A DNA stretch of 49,446 nucleotides from Scedosporium boydii. Lineage: Eukaryota > Ascomycota > Sordariomycetes > Microascales > Microascaceae. The stretch spans positions 1 to 49,446 of the forward strand of contig NJFT01000274.1 of NCBI GenBank assembly GCA_002221725.1. Direction: 5' to 3'. Positions within the stretch are counted from its first letter, which is position 1. Each line of letters begins with the position of its first letter. Both the position numbers and the translations under genes were made by a program. The notes below the pieces were generated by a model that had not been told where the DNA came from, did no database searches, and was given only the letters and a program-made list of their open reading frames with translations. Positions 1 through 9,981 of the stretch are shown here, piece after piece.

Positions 1-39
<39 letters not shown>
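1..39. repeat. poly-A tract at window edge
   Basis: The first 39 bases are all A. This is either a genuine homopolymer or a contig-end artefact. Nothing else can be read from it. Confidence 0.9.
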
Positions 40-42
<3 letters not shown>

Positions 43-2578
43 AACGGAGGGGTCTAGGGGATTTGGGGGGTGGAAGAAAGCCTTCCTCTCTCAGTCGCTC
101 TTCATCCCTGCCAGGTGCACCCAATCGTGTACCGATGTACCGAGGTATGGGTGCTGTGATTGACAGCCCCCTGCTTCTTGTGCAGGAAAGGCCGGACGTC
201 TTACGTACGATGATGAATACAAGTGTGAGTATGGGATGCAACCCACACCTTCGCGGAGCGCCTCTTGCCTCTTGCCTTTGTCTGGTATCGACGGTGCTCG
301 TCTACGGCTCACCCTTGAGACAATGGCACACTTTCTACGACGACGCATGCCATCTCCCACCATCATCCATGATCCGACTATCATAAGCGTCCTCCCGAGG
401 AGAGTCATGACGGCGGAAGTGGTCACGCCTTACCGAAACGCCGAGATATGCAGGCAGCTGCCACTGTTTTAGGCGATTGTTATACTCGTGAGAGGATCGG
501 ATGATGTCAAATTTTTTAAGCATAACGCGAATTCGCTCCCCTGTGGGAGATGTAGTCGAAAAAAATGCACCATCCCGACCTCGGCGTCGGGACAGTTCGC
601 AAAAATGCTCATGCACGAGTCTCCGGCCTTCCCGTTCGGCCGCCGTATCCGAACTTCTGGGTCCGCTCACCCGGCACGAACATGGCCGACGAGAAAGCAG
701 GAGAACCCGCAGACTCTCACATATCAGACACATTGCCCCGCCGAGATGAGATGAAGAGGTTATTCTGGGTCTTTTCCCAAGAAGTCTCAAATATACGATC
801 CCAAGGGGACCAGCGATGACCCATGCTGTCCCAGCTCGAGCTTCCACGCCACTTCTCCCTCATCCTGGCAACTGCTGCGTGTCGGTAGCCAGCCTCAAAT
901 TTTTGAACTCGCCTCCGGTTCGATCGACGGAAGGGAATAAATAACCTTGGGGGTCCCTTCGCGGTCTCCAAACCATCTGATGTCTCATTCGGAGCACGAA
1001 TCATCGGACCACGTGCTTGCCAGCAAGGAACCTACCAAGGAGTGTAAACTAGATTAGATCAACGGAGCATTCAACCTGTTCCAACGCCGGCTCCACATTT
1101 CCGTCTCCTCTAGCCACGGCCTTGACCTGACGATCCTGGCAAGCCATGACGTATTGGCTTCCGACCCGTATTGGTCATTCTTGTCTCTTATCCAGGTTGC
1201 GGCGTCGGTATCAGACTTCCAGGTCCTCGGCGGGGCTCTGCCCATCTTATCTGTAACGTCTTCCATGTCATCATAAGTTTCAAAGGTCATCAGCAAGCCA
1301 TCGGCCGCTGCCATCAAGCCGTCTCCCTAGAAATGCGCACTTAATATGACATCCGCACCGCCGGCGATCGGGCCACCTTGATAGGATTTCTTCCGCACTG
1401 GCGAACTAGGATGGTCTTTCATGATACCGGTACTCTTTCGAGCATGTTGGCGGCTTCTACCCAGCCGAGAGAATATCGGACTCGCGAATTCGATACGACG
1501 GCCTTTTCCCCTAGCCCTCCTGCCCAGGACGGCGTCGCATCGTATGGGGCGTAAGACGGCCCATTATTGCCTAGGCGGCAAGCATTCATCACGTACAGAT
1601 GACGTTCTTCTCCCGTCGGCGTGAAGGTAGTTTGGAAAGCAACAGTCCAGGGCACGACAAGGGTATACTTCGGTACTCTCCCGTCGTTTTTGATGTCGGC
1701 GATGCCTCCGTTTCCAGTTCCAAGATCTGGCCTGAGACTGTTTGACTTCCGAGGCCACCGCGGGGCCACCACCGCGCATTCCGTAGACACGGGCTCGGAC
1801 GCATCCGTGTGCTGTACCATTCAACCCTGACTTCGAGCTGACCGTGTGGGGTTTCTCAAAGCTTTTTTTCGTAAGACGATATTTATTCGTACTCCTGCCG
1901 ATGCAATCTCCCCTGCTATCCAATTTCCGTTGACCCAGGTCTCTCGTCGGAGGTTCAATGATTGGTGATTTTCGCCGCAGAGTTGTCTGTCCTGTTGTTG
2001 GTTTAAATGCTGTTAGGGACCGATTTAAGCAGAAGAATCGTCTCTTTACTTCCCTCTCGTCTTAGGTAGGTAGCTGCCGTGCCGAGATGATGAAGAGAGG
2101 CCGCTACTCTTCCGTCTGGCTTCTCTCGGGGCTGTTGACTAGTTCTGATTGATAAGAATATTTGCTTGGAATTCCAGAGACTTGTGCGATGAGCCGACGA
2201 TGTGCTAGATTCGGCCATGTATCCTTATAAAATCGCAAATCGACCAGTAGGGAGTACTGGCATTAAGATATGGATGACGAAAAATGACACTCAACCTCCC
2301 AGCATGATCTGGCTCAACGATCAGCGCAGACCACCAAGCACCTAAACTGCGGCCCGGGATAATCCCGACGCTCGGAAAGCCCGGTGCCATCCCGATCTTA
2401 GTACGGATCCGTATTCAGTTTCATCTCCGATGCCTGCCTGCCGCTGGAAACTTTGCCGAGATCAGACTCTGATTGACCAAGGGAAACCGGATTGATAGGA
2501 GGCCCCGCACACCCATACCCATTTGTACAAAATCGCAAAAGATCAGGGTTTCGATATTAAACGTCAACTTGACCCAGT
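40..2578. other. gap without a confident gene
   Basis: Both strands carry only short overlapping open frames without a recognisable domain or a convincing exon chain. The best candidate for an old coding region is the minus-strand stretch at 1054-1820, listed separately. The remainder, including the 1.0 kb next to the poly-A edge and 1924-2578 downstream of the hydrolase gene, shows nothing I can name. Confidence 0.5.
1054..1820 (-). other. possible coding remnant, unknown product
   Basis: Two minus-strand open stretches, 1820-1419 and 1331-1054, could be joined by a GT-AG intron of about 100 nt (donor near 1433, acceptor near 1332). The downstream piece reads like real protein (acidic and aromatic, starting after the acceptor with a Gly-Asp-Gly-Leu-Met-Ala segment) and ends in a TAA. 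I recognise no family, and an overlapping frame of similar length on the same strand (1923-1564) weakens the case. It could be a lineage-specific gene, a decayed gene or chance. Confidence 0.2.
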
Positions 2579-3739
2579 TTATTGAATTACCCTCTCCAAA
2601 AAGTCGAATCCTTCCCGCTGAGCCAACCAAGTCCTGGATCCAACCTTCATCTTAGCAGCAAATGTATGGCCTTCACCATCCACGGTAATCATGGAAGCCT
2701 TTACTCCCTTCCTCCCAAGCTCCTCGAACAAGTCCTTGCTCAGCTGTATGGGAACCATGACATCGTCCGATCCATGAACGATAGCCGTGGGCGGGAATTC
2801 CGGCGTGATATTCAGGACCGGATCGACCTTTTCCCACTCCCTAGACGGGAAGATGGTATCGAACACGGCTCCCTCCTTGATCTGCTTGAAGGCAAATGCC
2901 TGGCGTGAGTCGTTGAAGTCGGGGGCTCCTGTGGGTGTGCTTTTCTGTCCCTCGAGGGAGACGACGCCCCGGATTGGTACGGGGGATTCTTCCCACATGG
3001 GCTTGAAAAAGGACTCGGGGAGGTCTCGTGGGAGGGATGGAGCTACCTGCGGTAGAGGCGTTGTCCAGTGAGGATGGGAAAAGTTGCATGGCCCGTACAT
3101 TGAGTAGATCGCCGCCACCGGTTTGGGGACATCGAAGCCCTGAGGAAGTTAGCAGGTCTGGTAACGCCGCTCTGGAACTTCCAGAGGCGATTGTGAAGGA
3201 GAAAGTCTTGGGCCGTTCGAAAATATCCGCAAAATACGGGGCACAACCTACCAAGCACAAAGCTAGTGTGCCTCCAGATGAGGTACCAAACGCAAGGATT
3301 CTATGCAGGTCGACGAGGTAAGGTGTTATCGTCTGCGCAGCTATGGCTTTCTCTAGACCTCCGTTGTGTATCCAAGCCAGCAAGTCGCGACAGTCTTGGA
3401 TTGGCCCTTCCAGGAGGTTGACCTGGGGACAGAGCCTGTGGTTTGGCACCACGACTATCCATCCTCTGTCGAGGCAGTCCTGGACCTGGTCTTTATTAAC
3501 CAGGTCCGAAGACCCTAGCATGAAAGCACCTCCATGGATATCAATGACTGTTGAAGGCCGCAAAGAATTTCAGTGAGCTTTCTGCTTTTCGCCCTGGGGC
3601 CTTGAAAGGGGAATTCTGTCTTACTTGCTGGATAGCGAGCTCCAGCGTCAGTCCGGGCTAGCGGTAGATACACATCTACATCAATCTCTTGCTGACCTAG
3701 CACCTTGTGAGCTGCACGAAAGGAGGTTGGACCCGACAT
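2579..3739 (-). CDS. alpha/beta hydrolase (esterase/lipase, fold-3 type)
   Basis: Three exons, 3739-3625, 3547-3252 and 3139-2579, give 323 aa. The introns (3548-3624, 3140-3251) have GTAAG and GTAGG donors and CAG acceptors, and splicing restores one uninterrupted frame. His43-Gly-Gly is the oxyanion-hole HGG motif. G-T-S-S-G at 126-130 is the nucleophile elbow (Ser128). Asp262/Asp263 in an HGSDD segment and His295 in EGHTF complete the triad. No signal peptide, so probably cytosolic. The exact ester substrate cannot be read. It is divergent from the cupin dioxygenase gene at 4399, with about 660 bp between starts, and near a FAD monooxygenase, so it may cleave a phenolic ester in the same pathway (inference). 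The tail beyond the His matches the usual end of the family. Confidence 0.87.
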
Positions 3740-4398
3740 GGCTCATTCATTGGCGAGGAGATAATGGCTTTGGAAATCTGAGGTCTGGAGCTATGAGGTC
3801 ATGATGCCTTCGACGAAGTTATGAAGGTGTCAAATCCGTCCCCCACAACCCGGCCGGGACCACCACGCAAATGCAACTCCCCCTCAACCGCATCTCTGAA
3901 ACTGTGGGGGGATGCGGGGAATGCGTCCAGGTAGCAAATCGGGGAGCGCCGGAAATCCCGACCGCCGTTCCGGCTGTGCAACCTCAACACGGGCCGGACC
4001 TGTCATCGGATTTCCCGACGGAGGCTCTGCCGCGCCATACGGATACCACACACAAAGCCATACATACAAAAACGCACCATAGACTGATTTACAATAATCG
4101 AACGATTCGGTAGTTCGAGTCAGTAGAACGGCGCAAATCTACAGTGGTTACACGGCATTGAGACCATCGCCACTCGGCTCGCGCTCTCGCGCTTCGGGAG
4201 AGTGGGGGAGATTCAGTGAAGATAAAAGTGACGGATTCACCCATGAGGAAATCGGTGGTGTAGAAGATAGTTTAACTTTAAATACAACAATTCTGAGCTT
4301 GCTACTTGTACGCCATCTTTCGTTATACTAAGATCTTCAAGACTCATATATCCCTGCTTCCCAATTAGCCACGAGCCATAACTCCATCGACAGACAAA
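3740..4398. promoter_or_regulatory. shared divergent promoter region, hydrolase/cupin
   Basis: This 659-bp gap separates the starts of the minus-strand hydrolase and the plus-strand cupin gene, so it must carry both promoters. An AT-rich TTTAAATA-like stretch lies around 4273-4283, about 120 bp before the cupin ATG. No known operator is evident by eye. Confidence 0.5.
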
Positions 4399-5515
4399 AT
4401 GCCCATCCCTGTGCAGACCACCCCTCCTGACGCTAGGACGAACTACATCATCGACCAGCTCGAAGGTGAACGCATCTCCATCCCCGGCAGCAAGGGTGTT
4501 TTCCGCATCCTTGCCTCTGAGAAGCAAACTGGCGATGGCATGGCCGTCTTCCTGAGCGCCGCCGTCTTGTCCGATGCGCCGGGCTTCCACTGGCACGAGG
4601 AGGCACACGACGTCTTTCTCGTGAGCAAGGGCTTCTTGAAGCTTTGGAACGGGGATAAGTGTAGAATCATGGGGCCTGGAGACTTTGCCTACATTCCTCC
4701 CGTAAGTCTTTGTACTTCTCACAGACAGGCGCACACAGAGAGAGCTAACACTCCCTCAGAAAATCATCCACAACCCAGAAATGCTGGGGCCCCACACCGA
4801 ACAATTCGGCCTCATCTCCCCCGCCAACTGGGTCGACTTCTTCCGCTACATCGCCGAACCCTACGAAGGTATCATCGCACCCGCCAAAGACTCCCGCGAC
4901 CTCCGCGGCCTGCTCATCCCCAAAGTCATCGCCGCCAAGGACCGTTTCGACGTCCACTTCGTCCGGGACCCCAACTACACGCCTCCCGAGGTGGGCGAGT
5001 GGCTTCCCGAGGATAGTGAGCTTCCCAAAGAAAAATTGACGCCATATTTCCTCAAGGCGAATGAGGGGCCGAGGTGGATGGTCGGCGGAGTGATGTCGAG
5101 GCCGTTTATCAGGGCGGGACATGTGGAGGGACGGTTTGCCATTTCGAGCATTGAGTCGTCGGATGTTTATGAGAAGTCGGCTTTTGCTAGGTGGTTTAGG
5201 TTTCCCAAGGTTGATCACTGCTTTTGTGTTTTGGAGGGATTGTTGAAGATTAGGGTCAAGTCGGGGGTTGGTTGGGATACCGTGAGGGAGGGACAGACCG
5301 TGGTGATTTCGGCCGGTGAGACATTCACTCTCGCATTTGCTAGCAAGTTTGTGAGGGCTATCCTGTTCACGAGCGGACCTGGTATTGAAGAGGTTGTCCA
5401 TACGGCCGGTGCGCCTTGTGATGATGTGATTTTGCCTGATGAGGTTGCCGATTGGAGTGAGGACCAGTTCAAGAAGGCGTGCGATGATCTCGGTGTTTTG
5501 GTAGATTCACTCTAA
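4399..5515 (+). CDS. bicupin, quercetin 2,3-dioxygenase-like
   Basis: Two exons, 4399-4701 and 4760-5515, are joined across a 58-nt GTAAGT...CAG intron and give 352 aa, close to fungal quercetinases. Family members open the flavonol ring with O2, releasing CO and a depside. The N-terminal cupin has the metal-ligand pattern His64-x-His66, an acidic residue at 71 and His105 after the Gly-Pro-Gly-Asp turn. The acidic ligand is Asp71, where characterised quercetinase has Glu. The C-terminal cupin (about 240-320) lacks a His cluster and is probably structural. There is no signal peptide, unlike the secreted Aspergillus enzyme, so it is probably intracellular. ATG 4399 has a good A-rich leader. Flanked by an esterase and a FAD monooxygenase. 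Substrate specificity is not certain; pirin-like or other cupin dioxygenase activity is possible. Confidence 0.9.
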
Positions 5516-5723
5516 AAATGCAGTCTAGTATGATCTAAATACAAAGGGCTCGCTTCAGTGCAGACTCTATTGAAGTCCACCCCTTTCTAACTGAGGAAAC
5601 TGAGGAAGCCTCCTTTCCAGCGTTTCCAGCGTCCTCCTGTATTCCAAAGACTGTCTATCAGAACATGGCCCGGGGAAAAGGGAAATGAGAGAACAAAAGC
5701 AAAAGAATTAACATAATAATTTT

Positions 5724-7337
5724 CTATAGACTTGCCTTGGGAGCCTCCGCCTCGACTCGAGATTCGTCCAGACCGGACTTATTCGCCTCGAATGGATTCT
5801 CTGCTACCGCCTCCTTTACCTCTTCAAACGCATCGTATCCGTACAGCCAGGACTGCACCTGCGGGCAACTCCACCTACTCGGGTACGGAGCCTTGATAGG
5901 AGCACGGAGAATCGCATCTCGAGCTTCTTGCTCAGGGCCATCATACATATGGAACGAGTCGCGCTGGAAAATTCACACGTTAGCTTTGGCGAAGATGACG
6001 GGCACGAATTGAAAACTTACCTGCTTGAACGCTTCCTTTACGATGGCCTCGCCACGAGTTTTGCGCAGCGCCTCGTACATCTTGAGTGCCTGCGGGAGCT
6101 GGTCTCTGGACTGCATGTGTCCTAGGAGAAGGCCGAGGACTGTGCCGTCTTCAATTGCTGAGTTGGCGCCCTGGGCTAGGTAAGGGAGCATAGGATGGCA
6201 GGAGTCGCCACTGGTCAAAAACTCGTCAGTTTCGTCTGTCGGTGAGAAACAGGTGGGGGAGATCTGAGCGAGGGCTTACATGAAGACAAGATTTGACTCC
6301 TTGTTAACCCACGATGGAAGCTCGCTCCCTAGAGAAATTCCCATGTTAGTCTGAGATTTCCTCTTTCTCGTCTTCGAGAGAGAAGATGGATTGAGATTCG
6401 GCGTCTTACTGTGCATCAGCTTCCATCGATCAACTCGGTCTACGAGCGCAAGAAACCTCCCCAGTATAGGATCCCACTCCTTGAACAACTCCTTCATCGC
6501 CTCCACAGATCCCGGCTCCTTGTAAACCCCCACAGGCAGGTCGTCCGGCACCAGCAACACAATGTTATACATCGTCCCAGCTCTCAACGAATATCCCACC
6601 GCATGAGCTCCCGGCCCAACCCAGAAATGCACCGATGGATTACGCACCCAATCCGTCAGTTCCGGATCAGGGATCTGGTTGACGTCCAACACGATCCTGT
6701 AAGCCAAATCGCCCGTAGCCCGCGGTTTATCCGCCGAGCCCAACGTCGCCAAGAAGCAATCCCTGCACCTCGAATGCAGTCCATCAGCCGCGACGATCAG
6801 ATCAGCGTCGATGACGGCGCCCGAAGCGGTGATGACCTCGGGAATCTCAAAGTCGATATTGCGAACCTTTTCGTCGAGGTGGAACTGTACGCCGAGTTCC
6901 TTGGCGCGCTCGTAGAGGGACAGCTGGAGATCTACGCGATGGACGTCGAGGAAGGGGGCGGAGTACTTGGAGCGCATGCCGGTGTTGAAGTCGCGATCGG
7001 TCATGAGGATTTCGCCGGAGTAGCGGTGGACCTGGACGAAGGTGGGCTCGGCGGCCAGGTCCCAGAACCTGGATGGAACGCCTAAGCGCTCGAGGATGCG
7101 GGTGGCGTTGGGGGTCATCTGAAGTCCTGCTCCGACCTAGATATGAGTGTCAGTTTTGTTCCTTTCTCTGAATATGGTTGCTGAATGTACCTCTTGCAGC
7201 TCCTTGGCCGACTCAAACACCGTGACATTGTGACCGGAGAGAGCTATGGCAATGGACGCCGCGAGACCGCTCAGCCCGGCACCGACAACAATGACGTCGA
7301 GTCGGACGGGAGAAACTGGATGCTGTGGCTTGTCCAT
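5724..7337 (-). CDS. FAD-dependent monooxygenase, salicylate hydroxylase-like
   Basis: Five exons, 7337-7191, 7136-6410, 6328-6280, 6210-6021 and 5963-5724, encode 450 aa, a normal length for the class A flavoprotein hydroxylases. Introns are 54, 81, 69 and 57 nt with GT-AG ends. The N-terminal Rossmann motif is G19-x-G21-x-x-G24, followed by Glu42, which usually binds the FAD ribose. Asp167-Gly168 is the DG motif and Gly309-Asp310 begins the GD motif, which continues to the Gly-Ala-Asn segment contacting FAD. Such enzymes use NAD(P)H and O2 to hydroxylate aromatic acids (salicylate to catechol and relatives). The start is Met in front of Asp-Lys-Pro; the frame upstream has only non-ATG codons. 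It converges on the cupin gene with only 208 bp between stops, which supports a shared catabolic role but does not prove it. Confidence 0.92.
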
Positions 7338-9645
7338 GATCAATGCGCAGTGTGAGAGTTCGGCTCTAGGTTTTGGTTGGATGTTCCTCGTACAGCCCAC
7401 AAGTTCGTGGGCGTGAAAAGGGTGGACAAGGGAAGGCACAGAAACCGAGCTGCGGGGTTCAATAAGAATTAAGGTCGTATCGAATGCAAAAGATAAATTG
7501 ATTTAGAGAAGCGTGCCGCAGAGCCTCCTTTGTCTCCCAATGTTCCCGGCGAGGAGGCGGATTTTTATTTAGCCAGACAAATGAAAATCCAGAGCCGCCT
7601 CAACTACCGAAGTTCTCTGCCCGTAGATCCATGGGCGAGCTACAAATTTTTAATCGGAGAAGGAACTCGGAATATTTTGTGCAAACTGCCGACCACGAGG
7701 AGAACGACAACGCGATGGCAGAGGAGCGATGCTGAGCTTGGAGAAGGGTGGGGCCGAGGTCGACCGGGAATTCCGGACTCACACCCCGGAAATTCCGGGA
7801 AACCCGGAGATTCCACCCGTGCTAGACAGGATGCGTAGATAACGGATATCCGCTCTCGAGGATCGAGAAGGATTCCAGAAAAGTGACCAAACCATTAGGA
7901 TCCGTTGACGAGTTGAGGAAGTTGGCCCCTTGAGCCTCATTTCGCAACATCACTACAATTGTGCCGGACTCGAGAACAAACTCACTGAGGGAAGTCCAAG
8001 GGTTTCCTCTCCTCCGTCACATCATCTACAAGCCGGGAATAGCGCTACAGGCGATGGTGCCAAAGACTCCCAGCCGAGCACTCAAACACCAACAAGGGAA
8101 CCATCGATCTGTTAATTGAGCGTTCGGGGGTAGGATATTGCGATTTAGCAACTCCACAAGCGACAGCTGATTCGAGACCAGGGCACCTGCTAACTGGCTC
8201 AGTCTCGCAGAACCATACACATGGGCACAGCAGCGGCTTGCGACGTCGGTTGCCAAGTAAAACTGTCAAACACCAAGCCATCGAATTCTGGGAGCCTCGA
8301 GCATGCCAACAATAAACATTGAACATCCCCCCACGGCCAAGTGGGGCAAAAATCCACAGTAAATTGACAGAAATCAGCTCTTCTAACGATTAACCATCGT
8401 CGCGAAGTATATAAGCATATAAGCCTCACGATGCCTCAGTAACAGGCTTCTGTCAAGTGGACCAGGAAGGACATTTGCACCTGTATGACTGCCAACTTGA
8501 CTTTTCAATCTAGTCTGGCATTGGCTCACCTGAGCCACCTCCATCCTTCGATTAAGGCTTGCTCGGAGCTGAAATATTAGAATAGCTCTCACCTACAGTC
8601 CAGAATTATTCGATTTACCTCCACCGTATTCTTTAAGATAAAACCAACATCTCTTATCAGGGCCGACTTACCCACACGGTCTCGGAACTAGAAACTATCA
8701 ACTACTTTAGCCAGTTGCCTTTACTTCTTCATCACCTGCTGCTATAACTATCAGCATGGCCAATACGAAGTAGTTCAGGAAACATCACAGCCTCCGTGCG
8801 GGCAGAATCCAGCGCGTGGCCCCGCACGTTCTCGTCTCAGTAGCCGACGGACCACCCTGGTTTAGATCTTCCTTGGCAAAGCCGGACATATATGCCAAGT
8901 TATAGATAGCAGAGGTTAGTACATAAGGAGTTGGCATTAACGGATTCCATGGCCAGGTGCAGTCTGCTGAGGTTTTTTTTCGTTGCCGTACCCAAGTTGA
9001 TCTGCCGATGGTGTTCGACGATGTTTCTGCGAAGGCTGCCAGCTGCTTCGCCGCAGTTGGGTCCCGGACTGGGCCCTAGCCAATGGCGCGTGTGGTGCAG
9101 TACATTTTAGAGAGTCGAATTCAGGGGTGCGAACGCGTCGTTTTCTCATGGGAGGACCGGTTCTGACAACGAAGAACGAGGGCGTGAACATAGCCGGCCC
9201 TCGAAGAAGGAAAGGTTCTTACTTCCGCGCCCTCCTTTGCAACTCGGGCAGCTCAGCTACGCGTGCCAGATGCCTGCACCAGGCCTATGATGCCGTTCGA
9301 TTTCCTGGTTCTGTCGAGTGAGCCTTGAACATTCATTCTCTCTGAGTGTCCAGATACAGAAAATGCCGCTTGGCGCCAATCGTGGATGCCTGTTGCCTAA
9401 ATGAGGCGTCGAGGCGAAACGCACCATCAGCCCCTGCATAATATTGGAAGGACGAAGTCACGAAGGCTCCCTTTTCCCACGCATCAAAGCCAACATTGTG
9501 TTTGCACCGTGGATCCATCTTCAACTTGGTACGACGAAATCAATTTGCCTCTGTCCTAATAAGACGGCCTCTTTTTCTTGCAGAATCGAGCTGCCCTCTG
9601 GTGTTTTATTCCTGTCATCGACGCGAGAATCGCCAGTCCATCCCC
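7338..9645. other. 2.3-kb gap, no gene seen
   Basis: Only short, unsupported frames occur. It must hold the monooxygenase promoter at the left and the MazG-gene promoter at the right. An intron-like block at 9529-9583 (GTACGA donor, CCTAAT branch-like sequence, pyrimidine tract, TTGCAG acceptor) lies in the leader of the MazG gene and is probably a 5' UTR intron. One copy of the recurrent TACGAAGTA motif is at 8764-8772. Confidence 0.5.
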
Positions 9646-9981
9646 ATGACTTCCAGCAAGCCTGTCCGTGAAGCCCTTGCCGAGTTCGTGTCGGAGCGCG
9701 ACTGGGACCAGTTCCACACGCCAGAAAACCTAGCCAAGAGCATCTCAATCGAGGCGGCCGAGCTTCTGGAGTGTTTCCAGTGGAACTCGGAGCCGGACCC
9801 GAAGCGAGTCAAGGAGGAACTGGCCGACGTCCTGACTTACTGCTTGCACCTGTGCGCCCGAATCGGGGTCGACCCCGAGCAGATTGTCCTGGATAAACTC
9901 GAGGTTACGCGCAAAAAGTACCCTGTCGATAAGGCCAAGGGCAGCAGCAAGAAGTATGATCAGCTTCAGCGCGAGCAATAG
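9646..9981 (+). CDS. MazG-type nucleotide pyrophosphohydrolase (dCTPase-like)
   Basis: 111 aa, uninterrupted, starting at the first ATG of the frame. It is an all-alpha MazG/RS21-C6-type NTP pyrophosphohydrolase, which hydrolyses (d)NTPs to NMP and pyrophosphate and typically cleans or depletes the nucleotide pool. The Mg2+-binding pattern ExxE...ExxD is present as Glu36/Glu39 and Glu58/Asp61. The C-terminal KYP-V-KAKGSSKKY segment (91-104) is the conserved tail of the small bacterial dCTPase-like subgroup, so the whole ORF looks maintained as protein. The stop (9979-9981) lies inside the next ORF, whose first ATG is at 9956: a 26-nt overlap in another frame, as in bacterial operons. A fused product through a 46- or 52-nt intron starting at 9918 is formally possible but would remove that conserved tail. 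Confidence 0.86.
   Translation: MTSSKPVREALAEFVSERDWDQFHTPENLAKSISIEAAELLECFQWNSEPDPKRVKEELADVLTYCLHLCARIGVDPEQIVLDKLEVTRKKYPVDKAKGSSKKYDQLQREQ

Noticed and set aside
6411..7085. 224-codon plus-strand frame opposite the FAD monooxygenase
   Set aside because: The minus strand carries complete flavoprotein motifs and clean introns; this is its antisense.
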